Assembly (NCBI GenBank): GCA_963823045.1
Contig: CAWGKA010000012.1
Span: 248,001-312,000, forward strand
DNA length: 64,000 bases
Direction of reading: 5' to 3'
Source of the DNA: JADLGL01 sp963823045
Lineage (GTDB): Bacteria > Pseudomonadota > Alphaproteobacteria > Rhizobiales > Kaistiaceae
A program made the position numbers and the translations under genes. Shown one piece after another: positions 19,302 through 28,227 of the stretch (positions within the stretch are counted from its first letter, which is position 1; the number at the start of each line of letters is the position of its first letter). The notes below the pieces were generated by a model. That model searched no databases and had not been told where the DNA came from. It saw only the letters and a program-made list of their open reading frames with translations.

Positions 19302-21058
19302 GGTAGCTCCGCTCGAATACGCGTGCCGGCGCCCACGGGGCTCCAAACTTGAAGACGGCCGTCCAGTGCTTCGACCCGGTCGGCGAGGCCGCGTAGCCCG
19401 GTTCCGTCATCAGCGGTGGCCCCTCCGACGCCGTCATCGGTCACCTCGATGACCAAATTGCCGTAGACCCGTGTCAACGTGACGGTCGATGATGATGCTC
19501 TTGCGTGTTTGGCAATGTTAGCAAGGGCCTCACAAACGATGTAGAAGGCCGCGAGTTCAACCGGTTCGGGCAACCGGCCGCCCACCTCGTCGATCAGTTC
19601 CACCGGGAACGGAGACCGCGTCGCTACCGACTCCAACGCAACTGCCAAGCCATAGTCACTAACCGCAGCCGGATGGATGCCTCGCGCCAAATCGCGCAGT
19701 TCTGAGAGACTGGCGGTTACCTCCTGCCTGGCCAGTTCGATCGTGTCCTTCAACTCGGGGTCTTCGCCAAGCCCGGAAGTAAGTTCGCCTAGTCGCAGCG
19801 AGAGCGAGACAAGTCTCTGCTGGGCGCCGTCATGCAAGTCCCTCTCAAGCCGCCGTCGTGCGCGTTGCTCGGCTTCCAGGATTCGGGTGCGGGAACCACG
19901 CAATTCCTCCAGCCGTGCTCTGAGTTCGACCTGCAGCTGTGCATTCTCGATGGTCATGCCAAGCGCCGAAGCAACCGAGGACAGAAGTTGCGGTTCGTCC
20001 TCCAGCTCTGAATCGTGCAGAAGCTTCGCCACCATGACCCCGTCGCGTATGATCGCGGTGGACGATCGCCCCGCGGTTTCGACCATTTCCAATTGTCGGC
20101 CGTCAACGTCTGCGTAGGAATCGAATTCGGGGAGCCAATAGGCTAGTCGGGCCGACGGATCTCTCAGCGCGTGAACCACAGCTTCCTGCAATTTGGCTGG
20201 GCCGGGGTTCACGCCCAAGGCGACCACCAGTTCGCCAACGGATGCTTGGCCCAAACGAACCGCAAGCAACCCCACCAAGAACACAACGGGCGCCAAACCG
20301 ATCGACGCGAATGCGATCAACCGGACCGGTTCGGCGATGGTTGTCCAGCCGAATTGCTGAACCAAGTAGAGAAGCGCCAGCATCAGCAATGCCAGCGAGA
20401 ACGAGTCGACGAGATAGCCGATCGTCGGGCGCAGCGGCCGTCCCTTACGCCAGCGGCGGCCGATCAGCAGCGTCGTGGCTACAATGAGCAGTGCGCTCAT
20501 CGCGACTAGCTCGATCGAGACGAACGTCATGTACGTTTCAGGCTGGTCCGCTATCGCCAAAAGATTGCGCGTGTCGCCATTTCCGAAGACCAAGCCGATC
20601 GGAGCCAGCAAGGCTACGCAATAAGAGCAGACTACGACCACACGATCAGCCACTGATTCGAGCCGACCGGTCGGATAGCCGAGGAAAACGTGAAGGAATA
20701 GCGCAGGCGGCAACAAATCGGCTGCGCCGCCGATGGTGTAAAGAACGCTTACGTTCGACCAGTTGAGGAAGGACAAAAAGACGACGGCGCCCGCCACCAC
20801 CATCAATGCGCCAAGGCGGCTCTCGGGACGCTGCCTCCAAGCGATTGCTCCCGCGCTGACGTAGGGAATGATCAACCAACTCGCGAACAGGCCGCTCAGA
20901 ATCGGCTTTTCCGAGGATCCGCTGGTGGCCAAGAGTAGTGCTAAGCAAATTGCCCCGAGGACACCACCAGCGATGAGGCCAATCACAACGGTTCGGCTGG
21001 GCGCCACAGCCACCGGGTTCATTCCCGGGCGACGAGACTGGACGGTGTCGACTGTCAA
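19289..21058 (-). CDS. Multi-pass sensor histidine kinase, actinobacterial type
   Basis: About 589 residues. At least eight N-terminal membrane segments are followed by a GAF-like linker (about 330-400), a coiled coil (QVELRARLEELRGSRTRIL), the HisKA_3 box RARRRLERDLHDGAQQRLVS with phospho-His in DLHDG, and an ATPase with CEALANIAKHA and DDGVGGA...GTGLRGLADR. The LERDLHDGAQQRLV form dominates in Actinobacteria and Chloroflexota. The start is uncertain: a TTG at 21058 has AGGGAGAGGG in front; a GTG at 21106 and an ATG at 21022 are alternatives. It lies downstream of an ABC exporter that it probably serves. Confidence 0.88.
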   Translation of the reverse strand: MTVDTVQSRRPGMNPVAVAPSRTVVIGLIAGGVLGAICLALLLATSGSSEKPILSGLFASWLIIPYVSAGAIAWRQRPESRLGALMVVAGAVVFLSFLNWSNVSVLYTIGGAADLLPPALFLHVFLGYPTGRLESVADRVVVVCSYCVALLAPIGLVFGNGDTRNLLAIADQPETYMTFVSIELVAMSALLIVATTLLIGRRWRKGRPLRPTIGYLVDSFSLALLMLALLYLVQQFGWTTIAEPVRLIAFASIGLAPVVFLVGLLAVRLGQASVGELVVALGVNPGPAKLQEAVVHALRDPSARLAYWLPEFDSYADVDGRQLEMVETAGRSSTAIIRDGVMVAKLLHDSELEDEPQLLSSVASALGMTIENAQLQVELRARLEELRGSRTRILEAEQRARRRLERDLHDGAQQRLVSLSLRLGELTSGLGEDPELKDTIELARQEVTASLSELRDLARGIHPAAVSDYGLAVALESVATRSPFPVELIDEVGGRLPEPVELAAFYIVCEALANIAKHARASSSTVTLTRVYGNLVIEVTDDGVGGATADDGTGLRGLADRVEALDGRLQVWSPVGAGTRIRAELPCAL

Positions 21059-21162
21059 AAGACCCTCTCCCTGCTGGAGATCGCACCCTCTTTTAGACGT
21101 TGGCACTCCGCCCGGCGAACTCCATGTGTTGCCGGACGGAGCGGTGTGCTGTGGTCAGGCGA

Positions 21163-21972
21163 TCATAGCTCTTCATGCCCGAAGCGCCAGACTGCCAGCG
21201 ACGCGATGGCAAGCGTCTCCAATGTGACTGCGACCAACGGAACGACCCAATTCCACTCTGTGGGTGCGCCCGAAGCAAACAAGCCAGCGGTGTCTCCAAG
21301 AAGCCACGGAGTAACCAACACCAGGGGCAGCGGCAGCATGCTCTTGAAGAACTGCCCCATCAGAATCAGTCCGACACCGATCCCGGCAATCGGCCCGCGC
21401 CCTTTGAAGAAGGCACCGAGCATCAGGGTTAGCGCCACAAAGAAGAGTACCGATAGAGCCAGCACGCAAAGGCCGACGCCAAAGGACCCGAAAGAGATCG
21501 GATCGGGTAGGAGGAATTTCGCCTCGACCAGGAAAATGGCACTCGGGATCAATAACGCGGTGACCAGGAAGCCAACGAAATACGCCGCAATCTTGCTTAG
21601 GATGAACGACGTTCTGGACGCCGGCTTCGACATCACCCAGGCCGCCGTTCCCAGCTCCTTCTCGCCAACGATTGAACCCTGCACCGTGAGGATGATCGCG
21701 ATGCCCACGGCAGTTGCCGCGATCTGGAAGAACGCTTGCATCGCCTCCTGCGTCAGCTCGGCATCCGTCGAACCGCCAATGTCGAGCATGATCATCGTGG
21801 TGATCCCATTGAGAATGACAATCCACACCAAGGTCTGGATCCACCACATCCGGGTTCCCCACCACTGCCCGAACTCCTTGCGGACGAGATTGGCGAGGCC
21901 AATGCGCCATCCTCCGGCGTCAATCCGAACCAGCGGGGCGCCGGAGTTTTCAACGATTGAAGTCGCGCTCAT
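21163..21972 (-). CDS. ABC-2 family transporter permease
   Basis: 269 residues. A cytoplasmic N-terminal helix (GWRIGLANLVRKEFGQWWG) is followed by six membrane segments. The loop QGSIVGEKELGTAAWVMSKPASRTSF (elbow/coupling region) is typical of ABC-2 permeases that export drugs or lipids. It follows the ATPase by 2 bp. Substrate unknown. Confidence 0.87.
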   Translation of the reverse strand: MSATSIVENSGAPLVRIDAGGWRIGLANLVRKEFGQWWGTRMWWIQTLVWIVILNGITTMIMLDIGGSTDAELTQEAMQAFFQIAATAVGIAIILTVQGSIVGEKELGTAAWVMSKPASRTSFILSKIAAYFVGFLVTALLIPSAIFLVEAKFLLPDPISFGSFGVGLCVLALSVLFFVALTLMLGAFFKGRGPIAGIGVGLILMGQFFKSMLPLPLVLVTPWLLGDTAGLFASGAPTEWNWVVPLVAVTLETLAIASLAVWRFGHEEL

Positions 21973-21974
21973 AA

Positions 21975-22965
21975 TTACTGTCCCTTCACGAGGTGGAGGA
22001 ACACTTCCTCCAGGTTATGTTGCTTGCGATGGAAGTCGATCACCGCGACGTCGCTGCGGGAGAGCACCGAGCGCAGCAACCGCTCTTCGGCCGCCTTCTG
22101 ATCGGTGACAGTGACCGTTAGGGCCTGCGAGCCATGTCGCTCCGTGGTGACGATGTCGCTGATCCAGGAATAGCCTCCGAGCGTGGCCCGAACGTCCTGC
22201 TCCTTCCCACGGAAAGAGAGCTCGTAGGTCGTGGAGTCGCCGTTGAGAAGTTCACGCGTCGGCGCATTCGCCACCATCCGACCGTGGTCCAGGATCGCGA
22301 CGAAATCGCTGACGCGCTCCACGTCGTCCAAAATGTGCGTCGAGTAGAAGATCGTGGTGTAGGGCCGAAGGCGTTCCATCACTTCGAGCACGTCGCGGCG
22401 TCCCAGAGGATCGAGAGCGGCCGCCGGCTCGTCGAGGATGAGAAGATCGGGATTGTTGATCTGGGCCTGGGCAATGCCGAGGCGTTGTCTCTCGCCGCCG
22501 GAGAAGCCCTTGGTTGGTCGATCGGCCTTGCCGGTCAACCCAACCAAGTCGAGGGTTTCGTTGATCCGGCTCCGGATCGCTTCCGCCGGTCCGGCGTAGA
22601 AGAACCGCGCTGTGAACTCGAGAAGTCTCCCGGGCGGTCATATGCGGATAGAAGCGAGGATCCTGCGCCAGGTAGCCGACCCGTGCCCGGATCGCGAGGC
22701 TGTCGGCAACACTGTCCAAACCGAAGACCAGCGCTTGGCCCGCCGTCGGCCGGCTCAGGCCCAACAGGAGTTTGATCGCCGTGGTCTTCCCGGAGCCGTT
22801 CGGTCCGAGAAACCCGACGATCGAGTGCTTGGGCACCGTGAGGTCAATGCCCCGGAGCGCCTTCACCGATCCGAATGATTTGGATAGCGCGGTCGTCTGA
22901 ACGACATTGTCGGAGACTCCCGTCCAAGAACGCTCGCGCTCTGTCTGGACGACTTTCGTTCTCAT
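21975..22965 (-). CDS. ABC transporter ATP-binding protein (one frameshift)
   Basis: After repair, 329 residues: GPNGSGKTTAIKLLL (Walker A), AQDPRFYPHMTARE (Q-loop region), FSGGERQRLGIAQA (signature), LLILDEPAAALD (Walker B) and YSTHILDDVE (switch). The frame breaks near 22624; dropping one base joins MTARE to LLEFTARFFYAG. The span is one more than a multiple of three. The ATG at 22965 has GGAGAG six bases upstream. A C-terminal region (about 230-329) matches bacitracin/CcmA-like exporters. First gene of the minus-strand module ATPase-permease-kinase-regulator-CPBP. Confidence 0.88.
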
Positions 22966-23018
22966 ATCGATCTCTCCGTTCGATGAGTATCTGTGAGAGA
23001 TCATCCCCGGAAGGACGG

Positions 23019-23060
23019 GGGCCCGAAACCGGGAACACCGGTGCCTGGAAGGGCGGGTTT
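23019..23060. repeat. Short structured repeat, copy 2
   Basis: Shares GGGCCCGAAACCG, a 3-nt spacer, ACACCGGTGC and GGGCGGGTTT with 17558-17596. It sits about 55 bp upstream of the ABC ATPase start, the same placement relative to a minus-strand gene as copy 1. The two copies bracket the CPBP-regulator-kinase-ABC module. The remaining stretch to 23315 holds no recognisable gene. Confidence 0.7.
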
Positions 23061-23314
23061 CTTGCGTTTGTGCCGCAATTGCGGACCCTCACGCCATCGC
23101 TCGCGCAAAGCCCATCTCTGGCGCGAGCGTCCCATCAGGCGGCCAGGCGATGCAGCGCGCCGACGCACGCACCATTATTTCGGAAGGATTGCCGCCCGGC
23201 CAGGCAGTGCAACTGCGAGCGTCGGCCGGACGAATTGGCGCTGGCTCCTGCGCGCAATTCGAAGGCCGACAGGAGAGAGGCGCTTGCGGCCTTCGGCCGA
23301 TTGATGGGTGGGCG

Positions 23315-23728
23315 TCAGCCGGCTGCGTGCGAGGCGGCGCGGAGGATCGCATAGCCGGCCAGCGCCGCGACGCCGGTGAGGAACATGCCCCAGGCGATGT
23401 CGATGACGGTGACGGTGACAGACCAGCCGCGGATCGTCGCGAGATTGGTGATGTCATAGGTGCCGTACGCGGCGGCGCCGAGCAGCATGCCAAGGCCGAG
23501 AGCCATCCAGCCGCTGGTGTGGCTATGCGCCGGCACGACGGCGAGGACGACGATCGCCACGGCGTAGAGGACGTAGAACAGCGCCGCGATCGCGATGTTG
23601 GGCGAATCGAGGAGCAACGCTCCGAGCCGCGGCCGGTAGACGTTGGTCGAGGCGTAGTTCAACCAGACGAAATCGATACCGAGAAACACGACCAAGGTCG
23701 CCGCATAGGCAGCAGCATATTGCACCAC
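23315..23728 (-). CDS. DUF2177-family membrane protein
   Basis: 137 residues with four hydrophobic segments. Family features are FLGIDFVWLNYASTNVYRPRLG near the start and YGTYDITNLATIRGWSVTVTVIDIAWG near the end. Function unknown. A GTG start has GGAGCGG upstream. It lies 16 bp after chrR, so it should be the third gene of the rpoE-chrR operon and thus induced with the singlet-oxygen response. Confidence 0.85.
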   Translation of the reverse strand: MVQYAAAYAATLVVFLGIDFVWLNYASTNVYRPRLGALLLDSPNIAIAALFYVLYAVAIVVLAVVPAHSHTSGWMALGLGMLLGAAAYGTYDITNLATIRGWSVTVTVIDIAWGMFLTGVAALAGYAILRAASHAAG

Positions 23729-23744
23729 CGTACCGCTCCTCCGC

Positions 23745-24396
23745 CTAGATGCGCAGGAACGGCTGGAGCAAAGCCGCGATGCCGTGGAAGCGCAGCGGCG
23801 CATCGGTGACGGCCAGGCAGATGCAGTCCTCGCCCTCATTGGCCACCGGCTGATGCTCGATGCTCTCGTCCGCCTCCTCGATATCGCCGCGGGCGAACGT
23901 GCCGTGGTCGTCGCTGAAGCTGCCCGAAAGAACCAGGGTCAGTTCCATGCCGCGATGGCCGTGAACGGGCATGGGTTGTCCGCTGGGAATCTTGAGAAGC
24001 CGCACGGTCGATGACTTGTCGCGGGTGCGAATCCTGATCTGTTTAGCGCCGCCCAGCCATTTCCAGGCGAGATCTTCTGCCGCCGCCGAGATAGCTGCGC
24101 AGTGGCTCCGGGAAGGTGAGGTCGCCCTCGGTCTTCGCCGGCGCGGAGCGCGTCGCCTCGGGCAACGGCTCGGTGTCGATCCGCGTCATCACCGCATCAA
24201 GTGCCGATGGCTCGACGGTTGCTGCCTCCAGCGTTTCCAGCATTGCGCCGCCGACCGCCTCAGCCTTCGCCAGCTTGCGGCGGCATTGCGGACAGAGCGC
24301 CAGATGGGTGGCCACGGCAAGGCTCCAGCCCTCCGACAGATTGCCGGCGGCATAGGCGAGAAGCAGCTCATCGCTGATGTGATGTTGAACGGTCAT
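23745..24396 (-). CDS. chrR: Anti-sigma factor ChrR (zinc-binding, cupin C-terminal domain; one frameshift)
   Basis: After repair, 216 residues. The N-terminal anti-sigma domain carries the zinc ligands: HHISDELLLAYAAGNLSEG, then HLALCPQCRRKL (HxxxCxxC). The C-terminal cupin contains VHGHRGMELTLVLSG and GDIEEADESIEHQP, the second metal site used in stress release. The frame breaks in a G-rich run near 24080; dropping one G joins LRSYLGG to AEDLAWKWLGGAKQIRI. In Rhodobacter, ChrR holds RpoE inactive until singlet oxygen appears. Its ATG overlaps the rpoE stop (ATGA). Confidence 0.93.
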
Positions 24397-24992
24397 TCCG
24401 ACGCGCCTCCAAGTTCGGGGAGTGCGTTGCGCAGTTTGCCGAAGGCAAGCCTTAGGCGCGACTTTACGGTGCCGAGCGGGACACCGAGTTTCTTTGCGAT
24501 CATTGCGTGTGACATGTCTTCGAAAAAGGCGAGTTGCAGGACGGATTGCTCGGCATGGGAAAGGCGGCCGATCGCTTCGTTGATTTTTGTCGCCGATTGT
24601 TCCCGCTCGAGCGGGGCATCCGGCGGTTCGGTCGGATCGGGCGCCAGCGCCGGATCGTCGGGGTCGATCTCGGGCCGCCGGTCCTTGCGGAAGGCGTCGA
24701 TACGAGCGTTTCGAGCGATGGTGAAAATCCAGGTCGATGCGCTTGCCTTGCCAGGGTCAAACTGTGCGGCTTTCCGCCAAACCAGGACCATCGCCTCCTG
24801 CATTGTTTCCTCGGCGCCGGCCGCGTCGGCACCGAGACGCAGGAGGTAGCTCTTCAGGCGCGGTGCAAAATGGCGGAAGAGATCGGCAAAAGCTGAGCGA
24901 TCCTGGCGTGCCCCGACGGCGACCAGGAGCGCCGACAAGGCCTCCGCGTCGGCGCGGGCTTGCTCGGTTACGTTGACCGGAACCTTCATCAT
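24393..24992 (-). CDS. rpoE: ECF sigma factor RpoE (ChrR partner, singlet-oxygen response)
   Basis: 199 residues. Region 2 is FADLFRHFAPRLKSYLLRLG...AEETMQEAMVLVWRKAAQFDP...TWIFTIARNARIDAFRK; region 4 is LSHAEQSVLQLAFFEDMSHAMIAKKLGVPLGTVKSRLRLAFGKLR. This, with an adjacent ChrR, places it in the ChrR-linked ECF group (ECF11). I start it at ATG 24992; the upstream open frame is not sigma-like. A motif identical in form to the Rhodobacter RpoE promoter lies 95-120 bp upstream, so it is probably autoregulated. Genes to 33 kb share the motif. Confidence 0.94.
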   Translation of the reverse strand: MMKVPVNVTEQARADAEALSALLVAVGARQDRSAFADLFRHFAPRLKSYLLRLGADAAGAEETMQEAMVLVWRKAAQFDPGKASASTWIFTIARNARIDAFRKDRRPEIDPDDPALAPDPTEPPDAPLEREQSATKINEAIGRLSHAEQSVLQLAFFEDMSHAMIAKKLGVPLGTVKSRLRLAFGKLRNALPELGGASE

Positions 24993-25086
24993 CCTGGCGG
25001 TTGCAGCTCGGAGCCTCAGGTGAGTGCTCTTGCTGATGGCAGGGTGGCACAAAGCAGCGGAGGGGGAAACGGCTTCCAACATACCG

Positions 25087-25116
25087 CCGATACGGGCCGT
25101 GGGCGCGACTGGATCA
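25087..25116 (-). promoter_or_regulatory. Predicted RpoE promoter of rpoE-chrR-DUF2177
   Basis: On the minus strand TGATCC (25116-25111) is followed after exactly 18 bases by TATCGG. The same TGATCC-N18-TA layout recurs at four other gene starts in the next 6 kb. Transcription would begin near 25080, leaving a leader of about 90 nt. Confidence 0.7.
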
Positions 25117-25129
25117 CCTCCAGGAAAAA

Positions 25130-26576
25130 TTGAATGGGACGAAAATCCAAACCCCGCGGGGCACCGTACATCTGAGCGTACATAGCAAATCGACCGGAGC
25201 AACAGCCCTGCGCTACCTTGTGCCGCCTCCCGCCACCGGAAGCCGATCGAAACGCATTGCCGTCATTGGCAGTGGCATATCCGGCCTTTCCGCCGCTTGG
25301 CTCCTGAACCAGCGACACCACGTGACCCTCTATGAGAAGGACGCGTGGGTCGGAGGCCACGCCCACACGGTGGCAGCGCCGACGGATCGCGGGGAGACGC
25401 CGGTCGATACCGGTTTCATCGTCTACAATGAGGCGAACTATCCCAACCTCACGGCGTTGTTCCGACACCTCGACGTGCCCACCGAACCGTCCGACATGTC
25501 GTTTTCCGCGTCGGTGGATGAGGGGCAGTTTCGAATATTCGAGCGCGACCCTCAACGCGTTTTTCGGCCAAAGGCGCAATCTCGTCCGGCCCCGCTTCTG
25601 GCGGATGACCCGAGACCTTCTCCGCTTCTATCGCAGCGCGGCTGCGCTCGCCGAAAGCGGCAAAGCCCCGGATGTCACGCTCGGGGAATATCTCGATCGC
25701 GAAGGCTATTCGGCTTCATTCGCCGAGGATCACATCCTGCCGATGTCGGCGGCGATCTGGTCGACGACGCCCGACGAGATCAGGGCCTATCCCTTCGCCG
25801 CGTTCCTCCGCTTCTACGCCAGCCACGGGCTGCTCGACTTGCGCGCGAGACCGCAATGGCGGACCGTGAGCGGCGGCAGCCAGGAATATGTTCGGCGTAT
25901 TATTGCCAGTCTCCGCGACGTGCGGTCCGCTGCCGGCGTCCGCCGCGTCGAGCGCTCCCCCGCCGGCGTTCTTGTCGAAGATGCCAAGGGGAATGTCGAA
26001 CGCTTCTCCGACGTCGTCGTCGCGACGCATGCGGATGAAGCGCTGGCGCTTCTCAGCGATGCGGATACGGAAGAGAAACGGATCCTCGGTGCGTTCCGCT
26101 ACACGCAGAATGAAGCGGTTCTGCATCAGGACCATCGTCTGATGCCGCGACGCAAACGTGTCTGGTCGAGCTGGAACTTCGTCGACAGTTCCGAGGCCGG
26201 CCGTGGCCGTCAGCTCAGCGTCACCTATTGGATGAACCGGCTGCAGAATATCGATCGGCGAACGCCATTTTTCGTCACGCTCAACCCGCATCGCGAGCCG
26301 GCGCCGGAGATGGTGCTCGGGCGTTACAGCTACAGCCATCCCTATTACGACGGTGGCGCGCTCGAAGCGCAAAACGAGTTGTGGCGTCTGCAGGCGCAAC
26401 GCCGCACTTGGTTTTGCGGCGCCTATTTCGGCTATGGGTTCCACGAGGACGGCATCCAGGCGGGGCTTGCCGTAGCCGAAGCGCTTGGCGGCGTGCAGCG
26501 TCCGTGGCATTGGGCGCCGGACCAGAACCGGATTGCACCCGCGTCACCGCGGCAGGAAGCAGAGATTGCCGCATGA
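25130..26576 (+). CDS. FAD-dependent amine-oxidase-like oxidoreductase (one frameshift)
   Basis: After repair, 481 residues. The N-terminal Rossmann motif is KRIAVIGSGISGLSAAWLL (GxGxxG), followed by YEKDAWVGGHAHTV; the C-terminal FAD contact is WFCGAYFGYGFHEDGIQAG. The frame breaks near 25530: SVDEGQ joins FEYSSATLNAFFGQ after dropping one T. This is the NAD(P)-binding/amine-oxidase family that sits with DUF1365 and a cyclopropane-synthase homologue in RpoE-ChrR regulons; a role in modifying unsaturated membrane acyl chains (desaturation or furan fatty acid steps) is plausible but inferred. A TTG start follows AGGAAAAA. It overlaps DUF1365 by 4 bp. Confidence 0.85.
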
Positions 26577-27358
26577 GATCTGCGATCTACACCGGACAAG
26601 TCTATCACCGGCGCGTCCGCCCGAAGGCGCACAAGCTGCGTTATCGCGTGTTCTCGCTGTTGATCGACCTCGACGAGATATCCGAACTGACGAAGCGGTT
26701 GAAGCTGCTGCGTTTCAATCGGGGAGGCGTCCTTTCTTTCCGCGAAAGCGATCACGGCGACGGCAAGGCCGGCGCCTTGCGGCGGTGGGTCGATGATCGC
26801 CTCGCCGAAGCCGGCATCCCGATCGATGGCGGCCGCGTTGCGGTGCTCGCCTATCCCCGCATGTTCGGCTACGTCTTCAACCCGCTCAGCGTCTTCTTCT
26901 GCTACGGCGCGTCAGGCGAGCTCGCGGCTATCCTCTACGAGGTGGCGAACACCTATGGCGAGCGGCACACCTACGTCATTCCCGTCGGTGACAGGGAAGC
27001 GACGGTGCGCCAGTCTGCGGACAAGGTGTTCTACGTCTCGCCGTTCCTGCCGCAGTCGGGACGTTACCGCTTCGACATCCGGCCGCCCGATGAAGCCGTC
27101 AGCATCGCCATCAATCTGGCAGACGCGGATGGATCGCTCCTTACCGCCGTGTTTCGCGGCGAGCGGAAACCTCTGACCGACGGCGCGCTCGTCCGGTGCC
27201 TTCTCCGCTATCCGCTGATGACGCTGAAAATCATCGGCGGCATCCACTGGGAAGCCCTGAAGCTCTGGCGAAAGGGATTCACGTTCAACCGCCATGTGCC
27301 CGCGGCGCAGCCCGTTGCAAGCACGGTGGTTGCCCCGGTGCGCCGGCGAACGCCCTAA
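26573..27358 (+). CDS. DUF1365-family protein
   Basis: 261 residues, intact. Family landmarks are IYTGQVYHRRVRPKAHKLRYRVF at the start, AYPRMFGYVFNPLSVFFCY in the middle and KVFYVSPFLPQSGRYRF. DUF1365 proteins almost always accompany the FAD oxidoreductase upstream, as here (ATGA overlap), and a cyclopropane-synthase-type methyltransferase. Its biochemical activity is not established. It converges on the SDR gene, overlapping it by 4 bp at the stops. Confidence 0.9.
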   Translation: MRSAIYTGQVYHRRVRPKAHKLRYRVFSLLIDLDEISELTKRLKLLRFNRGGVLSFRESDHGDGKAGALRRWVDDRLAEAGIPIDGGRVAVLAYPRMFGYVFNPLSVFFCYGASGELAAILYEVANTYGERHTYVIPVGDREATVRQSADKVFYVSPFLPQSGRYRFDIRPPDEAVSIAINLADADGSLLTAVFRGERKPLTDGALVRCLLRYPLMTLKIIGGIHWEALKLWRKGFTFNRHVPAAQPVASTVVAPVRRRTP

Positions 27359-28173
27359 GCGCTTTCCGTTTCCCGCGTGCGGTCGGCCTTGGCCAGTTGC
27401 TCGGCGGGTGCTGGGGTAATCCGGCGCGCCACGGCCAGGTATAGCCAGCTCGGCATGATGCGCAGCAGCTTCATGACGAACGCCATGCGCCGGGGCGTGG
27501 TGATCTCGAACCGGCGGCTGTGGAGGCCGCGGATCATCGCTTCGGCGCCGGCATCAGCGGAAATGAGGAAGGGCATTTTGAACGGGTTGAGCCGCGTGAG
27601 CGGCGTGTCGATGAAACCGGGATTGATCAGCCGCAGTGAAACCTCGTGTAGCTCGAGCTCGGGTCGCAGCGCTTCGCACATGTTGATCAGCGCTGCCTTG
27701 GTTGCGCCATAGGCCGAGGCTGTCGGCAGCCCGCGGTAGCCGGTCATCGAGGCGACAATTGCGATCTCCCCGCCGCGCCGCTCGATGAACTGCGGCAGCA
27801 GCGCCGCCAGACAATTCACCGTGCCCAGGAGGTTCGTGTTCACCAGTGTGGCGAACGCCTCGCGATCGAAGCTGTCCACGGTGATTGGTCTATGCGTTCC
27901 CGCATTGAGGATGGCAAGGTCGATGGGACCGTGGTCGCGGGCGATGTCCCTGACGACGGCAGCAACCGCGTCGGCGTCTGTGGTGTCGACAGGCAGCGGG
28001 ATGATGCGGCCGTTGGCCGATGCAGATGCCGCGAGAAGGTCCAGCTTCGGTCTGCTGCGCGCCGAGGCGATGACGGTCCAGCCGCGCTTCGCCAATGCCA
28101 GGCTCAGCGCCTTGCCGATACCGCTGCTCGCGCCGGTTACCCAGGCGATGCCGGGATTGTCGATGACGGCCAA
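27355..28173 (-). CDS. Short-chain dehydrogenase/reductase
   Basis: 272 residues. Classical SDR: AWVTGASSGIGKALSLAL (TGxxxGxG), ILNAGTH (NNAG-like), IVASMTGYRGLPTASAYGATKAAL (Ser, YxxxK) and INPGFIDTPLT. NADP(H) preference is suggested by ARSRPKL after the second strand. It has its own RpoE-type promoter ending about 25 bp upstream of the ATG. The substrate is unknown; a lipid aldehyde or ketone fits the neighbourhood. Confidence 0.9.
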   Translation of the reverse strand: MAVIDNPGIAWVTGASSGIGKALSLALAKRGWTVIASARSRPKLDLLAASASANGRIIPLPVDTTDADAVAAVVRDIARDHGPIDLAILNAGTHRPITVDSFDREAFATLVNTNLLGTVNCLAALLPQFIERRGGEIAIVASMTGYRGLPTASAYGATKAALINMCEALRPELELHEVSLRLINPGFIDTPLTRLNPFKMPFLISADAGAEAMIRGLHSRRFEITTPRRMAFVMKLLRIMPSWLYLAVARRITPAPAEQLAKADRTRETESA

Positions 28174-28197
28174 GTCAGGTCTCCTTTCGCCCCGTCA

Positions 28198-28227
28198 TCT
28201 CTACGTTCCGTGGGCTAACTCGGATCA
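28198..28227 (-). promoter_or_regulatory. Predicted RpoE promoter of the SDR gene
   Basis: TGATCC (28227-28222), 18 bases, TAGAGA on the minus strand, with the SDR ATG about 17 bases past the expected start point. The -35 element overlaps the stop-codon end of the gene transcribed from 28728. Confidence 0.75.
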
